A stretch of 64,000 nt of DNA from positions 226,183,152 through 226,247,151 of the forward strand of contig CM060981.1 in assembly GCA_030765065.1 (NCBI GenBank). Direction: 5' to 3'. Below, piece after piece: positions 20,281-32,620 of this stretch (position 1 is the stretch's first letter; each line of letters starts with the position of its first letter). The DNA is from Deroplatys truncata (taxonomy: Eukaryota > Arthropoda > Insecta > Mantodea > Mantidae). The translations under genes and the position numbers were made by a program. The notes under the pieces are model-generated. The model saw nothing but the letters and a program-made list of their open reading frames with translations, had not been told where the DNA came from and ran no database searches.

Positions 20281-23250
20281 GCTTTCCTAGCTTATTAACA
20301 TACAAAGCAATACAACATTGATCACAACAGTGACGTGAACACGGAGGAAGCCATACTACTTTTCGTGAGAAGACATCCTAGACTACCTCAGCTCCATTAA
20401 ACTGTAAGTAAACATATAATTTACTCCATAGTTTCTCAAAGAAGCAGGACTGGCTGTGGACTCAATGTGCTCTAGGACTGAGCTTTAAAAAATCAAATAG
20501 ATCTTCATTTTTGTGCATAAAAGTATTTGGAGACGTTTAGCACTTTAATCTTCTGGTCACACGAATGGTTTAAACATAATTACGCAGACGATACGGAGGA
20601 ACAGCATAGCACTTTTCGAGTTGTTCCATTATGTTAAGCAAAGCAGGATCTTGGTGCTGATATTGGGCAATACTAATGAACATTTCTGGAAAAGAATCAC
20701 GAAGTTTAAACTCGAGAAGTTCAGTAGTGTGGCTTTAGGAAGCACAAGTGTTATAGTCAATTAGCGCACTGAAGAGCCAGTAAAGGCACGCAAACTCCTT
20801 GAGATCCGGGAACTCCCCCACGTCCTGCGTTCTATTTGGTTCTGTGATAACACCAGCCAGAGCTACTGAATGTCCTGAAAACGAAATTTGTGCGGTTGCA
20901 ACTTGGACGGTTATACTGTTAAATCTGCCTATCGAAAACGGTTAAACACCTCACGTAAATGCAATATATGAGACTCAAAAGCAGATGAATAAATGAAAAA
21001 TCATTCAGATATGCCACATAAGTTTGAATTTCAGGTCTTGGAAAAAATACGGTCAAGCAAACGCGACGCTTCCTGAGTTCCAGTAGCTATCTTTAAAGAA
21101 GCTGATTAAATTCATACAAGTGCAAGGGTGTAGCGAAAGCACTGACTTGTTTACTCTCTTCAGCAACAGCTATCTATTAATTTGCACTATGTAAATCAAG
21201 AGTAGTAACCACCACGCCTTCGAAAAATGATGCGCAGATATATGTAAATGAGGCAATGGAGAAGCTTAAATTTTCACTTTGTTACTTACTTGGGGATAAT
21301 CCACCACCGGACGACAACCATTCTGCCTCTTTGGTGCTATAAAATTTCAGAACTACATCAGGAGACAGAGGCACGATTAATTCCCTTATCTAGCGTATCT
21401 TGTAAGCTTTCATTTTAACATAGACATTTTAGAAAGCGTCAGTTGATAGTGAAAAAATTTCACTGGCATGCTATCAGACATAGAATTTCACAATTAATCA
21501 ACTTCGTAACTTCTAAGTTATCCGAAAAGATATATGAAAACTCACTGAAAGATCGGAAACTTGTGAAACTTGCGTTACAGGCAGATAAGAACATTTATGT
21601 GTATTATTCTTGGTCCAACAAAATTAACACAAGCTTCAGATGCAATTGACTGGGGAGTTAGTTCGCATTGAAAAAAACATTTTCCACTAGGCGCAAAAGG
21701 ATCCCGATTATTCCCAAAAATTAATTATCAAACGGCAACGAGCCATAAAGTCAGCACCAAAAATAATCAGAATTGGGCACTAACAAAGGCCAATGCTTCT
21801 AGGCAAGTTTAGAAAACGTGCAGCAATAAACGCCTTTGCAGTTACCTCAGACAGTCTCATTAACTGATACGCGTTGCATTTGACAAAACTTAAGACAAAT
21901 ATTTGTCAAATACTCAACGAAATACTGTTGTTTCACTAACGAAAATGAACTGTCCTAATCAAGCAGAACTAAACACGGAACTTTCCCAACAAGAATTTGA
22001 ACCAGCGTCTAATGCACATACGGACGACCATGCACACGACGTGACAAGGGCGAACATACATTCACGCTGGGAAACTTCAGGCGTCAATTGGGCTTTTCAA
22101 GAAATCAATTATCATGAATTCGTAAAGTCCGGGGCAAGATTACGAGGGCACCTACACTCCTTCACATAATGTCCTCCTACCCGGAAACAAAGTAATTGAA
22201 TATGTTCGGTCTGAGCACACTGCTTACCTGATGGCACGGAACTCTGTACCGACGAAGAGAGCGGAAATAGCGGTGCGAAAGCTGTCATCTTCCTGATCCG
22301 AAATCTGTCCATAATGGCACGCTCAGAAACCTAGCGTATTATGACCTCCAATTACGCGAATGAGTTGGGCTTACTCACAAAAAATCGGTTACAACGGACT
22401 TCCTATTTCAGATCCGTTAGAATGGCCTAGCACAACCCATACTCTGAATGCGGGAGTGACAAAACTTTCGCATACAACCTGACACTCTGCATCTGTTCGA
22501 TAAAGGATTCCTTCAAGCCCTGGAAAGCCAAATAATTAGTTTTAGTAGCACTAACGGGCTTCTGGCGAGGAACAAAAGAGTATAAAATGGCTTAATAAAA
22601 AGCCCCCAGAGGATCAGGTGCCTGCTTAGCTCTATCCAAAACTTATAAAATAAATGGCTTTGTTTTAGCAGTTATGACCTCCAATATTTGCGAACAATGA
22701 ACCCCATAGGAACAATGAACCTCACACTCAGCAGTGCGCTTAAAGAACTTTAAAAATTGAACCGCAGAATTAACGTTGCAAACATCAACAGTTTGTACAG
22801 CTTCCACCAACTGTTGCAGCTAATGTATAATACGCAATGAACGAACTACCGACGGAGCCTCTTACATAGCTTCTGATGCTGGTGGTTGAACAATCACATC
22901 CTAAGGTATATTCTAGGCTTCTGCAGTACCCAAACCTATACTAGGCAGTCTATCAAAAAAGATTTACAACCTCCTGCTTTAGTCTTCATTTGCTTTAATT
23001 GGGGTGATGTTGGGCAGCAGGAAATTAAATAATTCAAACGTTTCGTACGCATATAAGCTCTTACATATTGCTGTTTTTGTGCTCTTCCATCACATTCACA
23101 TATGAAAAAAAAATCACCAAATTCGGCTAGCGCCTCCGCAAACACCAAAGGAAAACAAACACGATACTCATAATTTTTCGGCAATGTCACAACTTCCCGT
23201 CCATCAATTGACGCAGTGACTCAATTTTAGCTACTTCATCGCACAGACAA
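20280..23250 (-). pseudogene. Ty3/gypsy-like LTR retrotransposon, heavily decayed
   Basis: On the minus strand, remnants follow the gypsy order. A gag-like part near 22936-23190 leads to a zinc-knuckle relic (CFRVGGHYVKEC) within 22112-22312. The RT lies at about 21345-20930: NGCRPVVDY, SPLPHLH, then sequence aligning to the LD..SA and AF..P..LYEFN regions, and YLND at 21000-21011 where YLDD is expected. An FPE..I.QYQHQDP-type linker lies near 20700. A weak integrase trace (NGAEV...HVT) lies near 20400-20320. Many stops and frame changes interrupt it. There is no sign of an envelope gene. LTRs were not found. Domain limits are approximate. Confidence 0.7.
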
Positions 23251-25380
23251 CGCCATTTGGTCATTCCATACATTCAGTTCATATAGAAACTAATGCTCTC
23301 TTAATTTATCAATACCGACATGACTGATGTTTCATAAAAGCCTAAGTCTGCAACAAGTGTGTACGGCACGTGCCCATAAAATTAATACATTATAGCAATT
23401 GGCCAAAATTAACCCCTTCCCCAAAAATAACAGATTCACAATAACGGCGATCTGCAACCAAATGTACTACCAAGCCTAACCCTTTGACTGAATTTGCCTT
23501 ACTACCGTTATGTAAAAACGAGACGATAATACATGGCAGAATTCATAAGATATTTAACGGCCATATATGTTACTATCAATGTATTTATCGTCTAACAAGT
23601 CACTACACATAAGTTTTATGGTGTTATAGTCTCTGAGTAAATCTTGAGGCAGCAGACGTTATGCATCAATTTTGAAGCGATTTTGTAGCTCAGTGGCACT
23701 TCGGGAGTTTGGAGCTTGCTACTTGTGATTTTCTATCCACTGCTTAAATCAATAGACAGCTTTATGTTTGGAAAATCAATTATTGGTTGTTATTTTGCTT
23801 GGCTTTGACCAAGAGCTGTGACACTTTCTTCCCTTTGATATTTATTTCGAAACGGAATTTGTTACAATTTTGTTCCTTTTGTTCCCTGTACTATGTTCCG
23901 GGTTCTGTTACCTCATTTCTAATATTATATTATATTCTTTTGTGTGGGGCGAATTTTATATATTTAGTTATTATCTTTCAATTAACTTCTTATATATTTA
24001 TGGTGAGCTAATTGTAATACATTTATCACTGAAAATCTAAGTCTAGTTACTTAGGTACGTGCAGATAATTTATTAATCCTCTACACGCGGAGCTTTCTTT
24101 AAATACCTCATCAGAAGCTTTTCCCACTTAACTATATAAAGATACTATGAACTAGTGCTCAAATTTCTACCAAACATCTTCTCACTAACTCTTCTCTCTT
24201 TTTTTGTCTTCAGCAACAATTTATCTCTTGCGACTGCTACACAAAAGATACAATGGCGTCTTGTTTCTAGCTTATTCATTTTTCTCCTTCTTTGACTAGG
24301 GATAACTTATTGTTGGCCTCACTCGTTGCTAGCGTTCGTCGTTTATTTTAACAGTTATTTCCTTACATATTATATTTACATATTAAACTTTACGATTCTT
24401 CCTTAGTTCCTTATTTTATAATTTCTTGAGATTTTATTTGGCTTTTACATTATTAAATTTACTCAATATTACAATTAAAAATATTATTAATAGTTAAAAT
24501 AATTCATTTATCCTTGTACTTTCTCGTTTTCTTTTCCTCTTGATGTGAGTTTATATGATTACTCCTATGACAGTTAATTCCCTCTCAGTCTTCAAGCATC
24601 TTGATGTACAAATAATTCGAAGGGGCATCTAATATATCTAACCACTAGTACAAAATACTTGTATTTTGCTTTAAGGAGTTTAGAAAAATAATCCTGGATT
24701 AATTTAAATACCAAATATTACAACGTAATTAGGTGGACGTCCTTATAACTGTCCACTAACCAACTACAACTCCTCTGCAAACCGACCAGTTAAACTTGTG
24801 AAGACAAACGTCATTTTCTTTCGTCCAAAAGCTCCAGGCCGAAAGGAAAGGGGGCGCCGGTAATGGAGAGCTCTAAAATAAACTGTAACACGATGAAAAC
24901 AATGTGCAAGATAAATTATATGATACCTTGTAGGATAAATGCTTTATAAGTTTCTAAAAACTTTTCTTCATATATGGTGCGCCGTCTGTGAGAAATAGAG
25001 CTTTATGATACCGAGTTCCCTCCGACCACAGCATATTCATGGATAGTATATAACTAAACAGTGTTACGTCATTGGCTTTTTCAAGTGCCTCAGAAGTTAG
25101 AAAGAATAGAGATACCATCTTCACCATCTATACAGTCCATGCCTCCAATGATTACACTGGTTGTATGCCTATTAACTACAGCCGCTATCTCTTCGATGGA
25201 GATTCATATTTTATCCCCCCCTAACCCGAAGTAAAATGGTTTTCATCGTGTGTTCATAATATTCAAGGAGATCATTTTTTCTAAGTTTGGCTTTCTTGGT
25301 ATGGACTGGTAATTCTGGTATTTCTGCAAAAATGTCTTTAAAGATTTGGAGAGGTAGAGTCAGACGAGGGAAAAGAATTC
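23251..25380. other. Unassigned AT-rich region
   Basis: No convincing coding or repeat structure. Near 24990-25200 the minus strand has a GGMDCIDG-like string that recalls a Harbinger nuclease but is too short to call. Confidence 0.35.
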
Positions 25381-25382
25381 AA

Positions 25383-25465
25383 TGCCACAGCTGTGATTTC
25401 AACCACAGATCTCCCGGTTTCCGTCCGGTTGCTCTAACTATTGAGCTACCATGGCAACATGCCGG
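25383..25465 (-). mobile_element. tRNA-like sequence (SINE head or tRNA pseudogene)
   Basis: Minus strand: TAGCTCAATAGTTAGAGCA matches an A box with D-loop, followed by ACCGGGAGATC and the B-box-like GGTTGAAATC. The 5' and 3' ends do not pair as an acceptor stem. A tRNA-derived element or dead tRNA is likely. Confidence 0.55.
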
Positions 25466-28188
25466 TGGGACATTAAATTTGCAGTTACTTGCATTTTTCT
25501 CGATAAATTTAATGTTCTAACTATTGAAAAAAATATTACCTCCAAACTATTTAACAAATTGGCTCAATTTTATACTTAAATGCTTACTTGTCTTCGGCAT
25601 TGTATCAAATTATGAGCTGAAGTGTAACTGTAAAGATATCTACTAAGCAATTGACTTTTCTTCTCAATATTTTTATATTAACAATGAGCATATTGTGAAA
25701 TGCGAGCCCATCCCTTATCGAATGGAACGAAGATGCCACCAGAAACGGCTCAATCAAGTTTTTAGTCGGCGAACATTTACGACAATCAGGTAACGAATTA
25801 TCTAAACTTGAGCACATTGTTGGCGTATTACCTTTATAAAGTGAAGTCAAATAATACCCTCAAAAAAGGAATTTTGGCATATCACTATAAAAGATGGAAA
25901 AAAGAAAAAGAAGGCAAAATGGTACAAAAGCGCAAAATATATCAAGAATATATATATTGCTATGTTTGATAGATTACGAATATCATGTCTGCACACTTAA
26001 GCTTTCTCTGACGGTAACGTATAAAAGGGTATTTTGCCATAAATCCGGGCTCTAAATATGAAATATCCAGGTTTGGGTATTACCTGACGTAAATGCCAGA
26101 TTTTCTGAATAGGTAGATTTACTGTTGTGCACAGATTGTAGTGCGAGTTACTTCCCTGACCGCTCGGAGCGCAATGGGAGGTACACTTCTTTGGTTTGTT
26201 CTTCTGTGATTTTATTACTTTTTCAGGTGAACGGGAAGTTATTAATTTCTTGGTAGTGTAGAGTTGCAGACATATTGATTCGTTGCTTCGAATCGATCGC
26301 TTAACAATGGCTTTTATCTTTAATTTCACGTTATTTGGCAGTATGATTGAGGTAATGTATATCGTAAAGTAATATAGTATTTTGTTTGATTTGAATTTCA
26401 GTGACATGGTGGGCAAATTATAGAGAAATGCGTAAAATCAGGTGATTGGAAATGTAAAAAAAAAAAGCTGTAGTTTCTAAACTTAGGTAGCAAGGTTAAA
26501 AGGTTGCGAATTCTGTTTTGGCACCTTACGCAAAGACAGGCTTAGAGTATACTCCTGTTTGGTATTGTGAGAGTTCTTGTAGAAAGTGAATACATATAAA
26601 TAGTAGACTTTAAAATTCAACAACGCTATTTCTTAAATCAGTACGATAGCCTTCATTTTGTGAACCAAAGGGCTTTTGATAAAAGTTTGAGGTTATCAGT
26701 TTTTGCCTTGAAAATAAGCCCATTCCACAGAGTAACTGCATTACCGTTTTTTTATATATGAATTTTGTACACGTGAATGACAATCGACCTATCAAACCAT
26801 GTAACTGATTATAATGGTTTTGAATTCCCTTTAGCTTGCACATTTGCATGGTATTGATGCTTTGTTGAAATGTTTGTGATGAACTAACTGTAGTATGCCT
26901 AATAAAAATCTGGGATAACCTGTAACATTTTGAAGGCATGATATTGACAAGATGCAGATATATCTGTATTTGCATGTTAATCCACTATTGCCTCCCCCTC
27001 ATGTTAGCCGTATTACTGGCAGCATGTAATGTCAGCATCTTGATGTTCCAATAAAACATACACAGGATAAAACAAAACACATCTACCAATACTGGAATAT
27101 TTAATGTAAATTAAATTTCTAATGATTAGCATGTTTGAGATATATATATACCGAGGTATGAGCTAAATTAAACGTTTCAGGGTACTATGTACAAATTTCA
27201 ACAGATTTGCAGCCTGAAATGTCGAAAGTTTCTTCCATTTATATATATGGCACTAAGAATGTAATTGCCATTTATGATACAATGGAAATAATTGGGCTGG
27301 ATCAGCTGAATTAAATTTATGCACCCTTTCCTTTTGTAACAAGTTTGGCAAATATCTAATTCCATATTTTTAGGACAATGAAATTTTAAGATTATGTGTA
27401 GCACCGCTTAGCATCATACTCCAGGTGAAGCAATTGCCCCTAGGAATTCAGAGATGGTCTGTTTTGAAAACATTATCCCTTTAATCAAGCAGTATTGAAT
27501 TCTACCCAAAAGTTTTATAGATTTAATGGAAATGCATATTTTGGGATCCTCTGCATGAAAAAGAAATTAGGAAAGAAACAGAACAGAACTCTAAAAAAAG
27601 AAAAGTTGGATAAACAGATAGTAAATTTAATTCTTCGGTCAGATAACATTTAGATTTTCTAGAAAATCCTCTTCCCCCAAAAACCTTTTCATGGAAATTT
27701 TTTAATAATAGCTACAAATGTTGATCTGAAATCTTTTGTATTCAATATATTGGCATGACAAAATATTCATCTTGAATTTAAGTGTGAAAAGCCTGCAAGT
27801 CCTCTTATTCTCATTTAGTTTTATATATCAGGAAAACCAGAAGGTATAATTAAAAATTTAATACCAAAAAAAATATAGAGCTTGTTGAAATATACAGTTC
27901 TGTGAAATCATTTTTCATTGTATAAGCTGGAGATTTTTTTCAGCTGAGCTGTAAGCAAGAGTGTTTCAATATTAGTAAGGAAATTGCTCTTCTGCAAATG
28001 CACATTATATAGTGTTTCATGGATAGTGCATATTACCATTTAAACTAATTAACAATTTTTTAAAAAGTATGCTTGGATAAGTTAGATTTAGTTGTTTAAG
28101 AGGAGTATATATAAAAAAATAAAAAAAGATTCTGCCATTATCCTACAGATGCTATGTCAACATTTTTGAATGCTATCCCATTCTTTTT
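25466..28188. other. Unassigned AT-rich region
   Basis: Two minus-strand frames of 139 and 121 codons (25997-26416, 26610-26975) have no motif I recognise, and their composition matches the AT-rich background. No known repeat was seen. Confidence 0.35.
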
Positions 28189-28760
28189 ACTTTCTTTACC
28201 TATACTAAGTAGTATTGCATTCCAAAAATGTCATAGATATTTCACTGGAAATACACGTTTTGAGACCCCCTCCCAAAAAAAGGCTTATTTGTCTCTGGTC
28301 TGATCCTGCTGGATTTGTTTCTATGGAGTAGGAGGCGGCTACAGATCCATCCCAGTCTCTGATATAGGCTATGCTCAGTCTGTTGTGTCGAGACATGCTG
28401 TCTATCTGATGTGAGCAGTTTGTAACAAAACCAAAAAGTGAATGAGATATCAAACTTGGTATATAAGATCAGCATCTTCCAAGAATGGAACACAAAAGAT
28501 TTTCAAGATAATACTCCCATGCTAAACTGCACTTTACATGGAAAAACTTTCATTCTGTTTTATTTTCTCAAATGATTTTGATTTAAGATACCATATGTTT
28601 AAGATGTTTACATTACAAATAAAAGTAATATTTTGCATTTTCTCGGAATAGCCTGTGATATCCTGTTCATTGTGAATGATTTTTGTATAACTGGTAAACC
28701 TAAGAGAGACGAAATCTTACTACAGAATAAATGTAGATTTTGTTAACAGCACACAATTTG
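28189..28760 (-). mobile_element. HX element, copy C (partial)
   Basis: Starts at the right terminus (TACTTTCTTTACCTATACTA) and follows HX order on the minus strand to the middle of the element. A segment of about 150 bases at 28283-28435 does not match the other copies and may be an insertion. It ends near the inverted-repeat element at 28854. Confidence 0.7.
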
Positions 28761-28853
28761 TTTCAAATAAAAGTTTTTATGGCATCCATTTCTGGGAAAT
28801 TCTATGTTATTGGTTTTAATTTTCAAATTGTTCACATGTTTTCGTTTTTGCGT

Positions 28854-29468
28854 AAGTTGTCTTTCTTGGGCCCACATTAGCGACGGAAGTGATGTCTTAT
28901 ATGTCCAACAGATGGCACTGTATGTCATTCTCTGGCTGTATTGCAATGCTGGCAACACATGAATAAGTAATGCCACCAAATGCAGAGATATATCCCCAAC
29001 TCAAGCTTACGTTTCTGAATTTACGCAAGGTTAGCCTTAGGTTAGGTTTTTTTTAATATGAAGTTAGGTTAACTATCTACCAGTGTTATGGTAAATGAAA
29101 TTCTTTATTAAAACTTTTAAGAGAAATAACATTTAATATAACAAACACAGCTTGCTCTGAATGCATGGTGCTTTTTCTGAGGCTATTAAGAAGAAGAACA
29201 ACAACACATCGCATATTTAGCGGATTCCCCAATTTCTTACTTAAGTTGGCAATTCCGAATGAGCGTCAGTATTACCATGAAGATGGCCACATTTTTTGTG
29301 TTTGTATCGCAATTCACCTATATAAGGTAAACACCAAAAATGGGAGGGTAGGTGGGCACCAGATATTGACCAGTTCACGCCTACTAATACATTCGCTCCT
29401 AAGGTAATTTATTCCATTATTTCTCACTTCCTTCAGCATTTTCTAGGTGGGCCCAAGAAAGACAACTT
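28854..29468. mobile_element. 615 bp segment bounded by 22 bp perfect inverted repeats
   Basis: AAGTTGTCTTTCTTGGGCCC plus AC at 28854-28875 is exactly complementary to 29447-29468. The inner part has a CAGATGGCACTG motif (near 28909) and TTAGGTTAGG-type sequence (29040). No target duplication is visible, so it may be a MITE or a chance relic of an inverted duplication. Confidence 0.5.
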
Positions 29469-29569
29469 TGCCAAACCATATTATAGTGACTGACCTTGAG
29501 AAATTTTGCCTTTGGTTTAGCTTTCATTATTCTTAAATACTTACAATGACATGTGGAAATGTCTAATGA

Positions 29570-30985
29570 AGGTTTATTTGCATTAAAAAGAAGTAAATGG
29601 AATAATAAGCTTTTGTAAGAATAATTTGTAGAAGACTGAGAAAAGAAAGTCAAGTGAATGCAACACACAACATTTTTCAATTGGTAAATTCCTATTTGTT
29701 TTGTCTCCTCGTCATGGAGGAGAAATGAAATGGAGCATGAAATTTTAAATAGTGATCTGGTTTAAAACTTTTGAACACTTTACCTTAGTGTAACCTCCTT
29801 ATAGCTACAGAAACAGAAGTGTAACAAAAGTTTATCTTCATTAACAAGGTGCAGACATAAAAGTAATGGTTTGTAAGACATGTGAATGAAACACAACGGT
29901 TTCTTTTTACTTACCCTACTATTTACCCATAGTAAGTAGGAGAAATATTGCTTTCTACCCAAAAATTTGATATAAAGATTTAACTAGAAGTACAATTTTG
30001 AGAAAAAGGTCCATGCATATCTTTGTCTCTTTTTAGAAGAACATAATGAAAATTCGGAGAAACATCAAACTTCATATTTAAGTTTAGGGTCTTATAAGAA
30101 TGTGATACAAAGATTTTAAAAGAATTACTCCATCCCAAACAAACAAATTTGACATAAAATGTGTGCTTTAACCAGATCTACATTTTATGCAGTAAGGTTT
30201 TGTCTGTCTCTTTTTGTCTACCAATCATACAAGTCATTCCAAATAAAAGACGACTGCAGAGGCTATTCTCAGGAAATTCAAGATATATGTTTTGACATGA
30301 GATATCTTAAACATGCAATATTTTAATCAAAATCATTAGTCATTTTTGAGAAAATCAAAAATATTGAAATATTTTCTTTGTAAAGCGTAGTTGTGGTAGA
30401 GGAATTTTCTTGAAAATCTTTGTCATATCCTTGGAAATTGCTAAACTTAAATGCCAAGTTTGGTATTCCAGCTTTTGGTTTTTGAGTTATGGTTTTTTTT
30501 TTCTAAAATGCTTTTTTAAATTTAGAGATGTCATAACATGTATTTACAGTGGAATGTTGAATTTATGGGTGGAATGCAATACTTTCTCTACTTACTATAA
30601 GTAAATAGTAGAAAATTAAAAAATAAGCTTTCATGTAAATAGTTTGTAGAAGGTATATAAAAATAAACGATAGTCATGTGAAAGTAACATCAGACATTTT
30701 TAAGTGCTGTCACTACTCAGCTGTTTCTCGCAGTGTCATGGAAAGGGAATAGAATTTCAAGACCAGTGTATAGGACATGTTTTAAAACATTTGACTGTTG
30801 TCTCTGTTGTGACCTCTTTGTGCTTCAATGAAACGTGTAAAACAAATGATTTTTCCAAATATTTATCTTGATTTAATAACCTAAATTACATAGACAAATA
30901 AAACTTTAACAGTAAATTACTGAACAGATAAATAAAGGATATTGGATAGAGAAAGTCGTGAATGTAACACCAGATTTTTTTTCTG
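29570..30985. mobile_element. Mosaic of HX fragments (copies D), mixed orientation
   Basis: HX left-end fragments on the minus strand lie at about 29575-29672, 29795-29895, 30620-30700 and 30930-30985. A right-end fragment on the minus strand (29906-30137) is followed immediately by a right-half fragment on the plus strand (30140-30617), giving an inverted pair. No fragment is complete. Confidence 0.6.
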
Positions 30986-31844
30986 AAAGATGCCTAATTA
31001 CATAGAAAATTTCATTTCTTTCATGTAGAAGGTTTGATTTCTATGGGGACAATTGAATTCTTTATTATGTTCCTATTTGATTTTGGGTGAAAAAACTGTG
31101 GTATTCATATGTCTAAAATAAATGCTTTTTGCAGGAACTAAAAAGGCTCATCTGATGATAGAAGTAACTTCATGTATCTATTTTGTTGCAATATAATGTA
31201 CTGTTTAAAAAAAACTCTTAAAGTATGTAATATGCAAACACTAACTGGAACAGTTAAAACAAAACTGTGTATTTCAAACATTCACAGCTGAATTCATCAA
31301 ATATGTCGGAGAATATACACCTAGATTTTGACTGGTAACAGAAGTTGTTGCATGCACACCATGCACTAAAACTTGTAAATATAAATAAATTGAATGGAAA
31401 CTATAGTACCATTATTTCTGCATTATGCCGAGAAAACTTGGTTGCAGAAGCAAACTGTTGTCCAGGAAAGTCACCTACATAATCTATTTGTGTGCATGTA
31501 TTTCTCAAATACAGTTATAGTAATTCCCTACCTTGATCACAAAAGATGTAGAAAATTATATCTTGTTCTGCAGCACATTTCTGAACATCTTCACTTTTAT
31601 TTTAAAGTTCAGGAATTATCAGTTTAATAAGTTGGATCTCTTACTGTGACTGTTGCTCAGGAACTATAGGTCATAGGAGCCAGTTACCGCTACATTTTCC
31701 AGTACCACAGTGCAAAAATAATAGAACTGTATTATTACATCAGGCGAATATTGATAAACTGAATGAAAGGTTATTGTTATATGGGAAATCGAAGCACAAT
31801 GTCAACTGTATTCTTATTGTACAAACAAAGGCTTATTCTTCTAC
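30986..31844. other. Unassigned sequence
   Basis: No recognised repeat or gene. Confidence 0.35.
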
Positions 31845-32277
31845 ATGTTTCATGTTAATCGAGATAAGCATTTGCTGAAATTCATTTTATTTTAGATACA
31901 GTGGGCTTAAGTGCTTGTCAAATCTTTTAAAAGTAGGTCATTATGTGATTGCTTTGAGATTCCATTCTCTTTGTATGATAACAAAGAAAGAAAAAAAAAG
32001 GAAAAGATAAGATGAATACCAACTTAGCCATTAAAAAAAAGTGTAAATGTTTGACAATTGAAACCATTACTAAGGAATATCTTGAAAATGATTAATGCCA
32101 TAAAAAATTGTGTGACATGCATTTTAACGATCTGCATTATTTTGTGTGTAAGCTTTTTACCTAACTCATATGATTTACAAGTTATACAAAATTCATTCAG
32201 ATTTGATGAGGACCTCACAAGCTATTTGCAGAAAAGTTAAGATACATACTTTGTCTTATAAGTATCTTAAGCATATG

Positions 32278-32561
32278 CCGTGCGCACAGAATGGCCGGTT
32301 GAACTCGCAACAGAAGAAATGGTGAACAAAGTTCATAATATTGTGTTGGAAGACCACGGAGTGAAAATCAGCGAGATAGCTAAGACCATAAACATCTTGA
32401 GTGAATGGGTGTATAACATTTTGCACAAATTTTTGTGTATGAGGAAGCTGTCAGCAAGATGGATGTTCCAACTGCTCACATTTGAGGAAAAACGGAATTG
32501 TGTGACCATTTCACAGGGATGTTTGAACATGTTCCAGCGCAACCCAAATGAGTTTTTGCAG
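32278..32561 (+). pseudogene. Internal fragment of a mariner transposase
   Basis: The frame reads ELATEEMVNKVHNIVLEDHG, then an HTH (ISEIAKTINILSEWVYNILH) and MRKLSARW, the DNA-binding and linker part of mariner transposases. No terminal repeats or N/C-termini are present. It matches the corresponding part of the full mariner at about 33250-33535 in the opposite orientation. Confidence 0.85.
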
Positions 32562-32620
32562 TATGTTAACCAAAATCGTTGCCATTTTTTAAGAAAATTA
32601 AAAATAATGAAAACTTTCTA

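Noticed and set aside
21903-22169. Plus-strand 88-codon frame as a gene
   Set aside because: It overlaps the minus-strand gypsy gag zinc-knuckle relic and has no motif of its own.
24990-25210. Possible Harbinger nuclease remnant on the minus strand (GGMDCIDG-like)
   Set aside because: Too short, with frame changes on both sides; no TIR or duplication was found.
25997-26975. Minus-strand frames of 139 and 121 codons
   Set aside because: No motif, AT-driven composition and no splice context; treated as chance frames.
29028-29075. TTAGGTTAGG-like sequence suggesting telomeric repeats
   Set aside because: Only about two imperfect units; such GGTTAGG strings are common in insect DNA and do not form an array.
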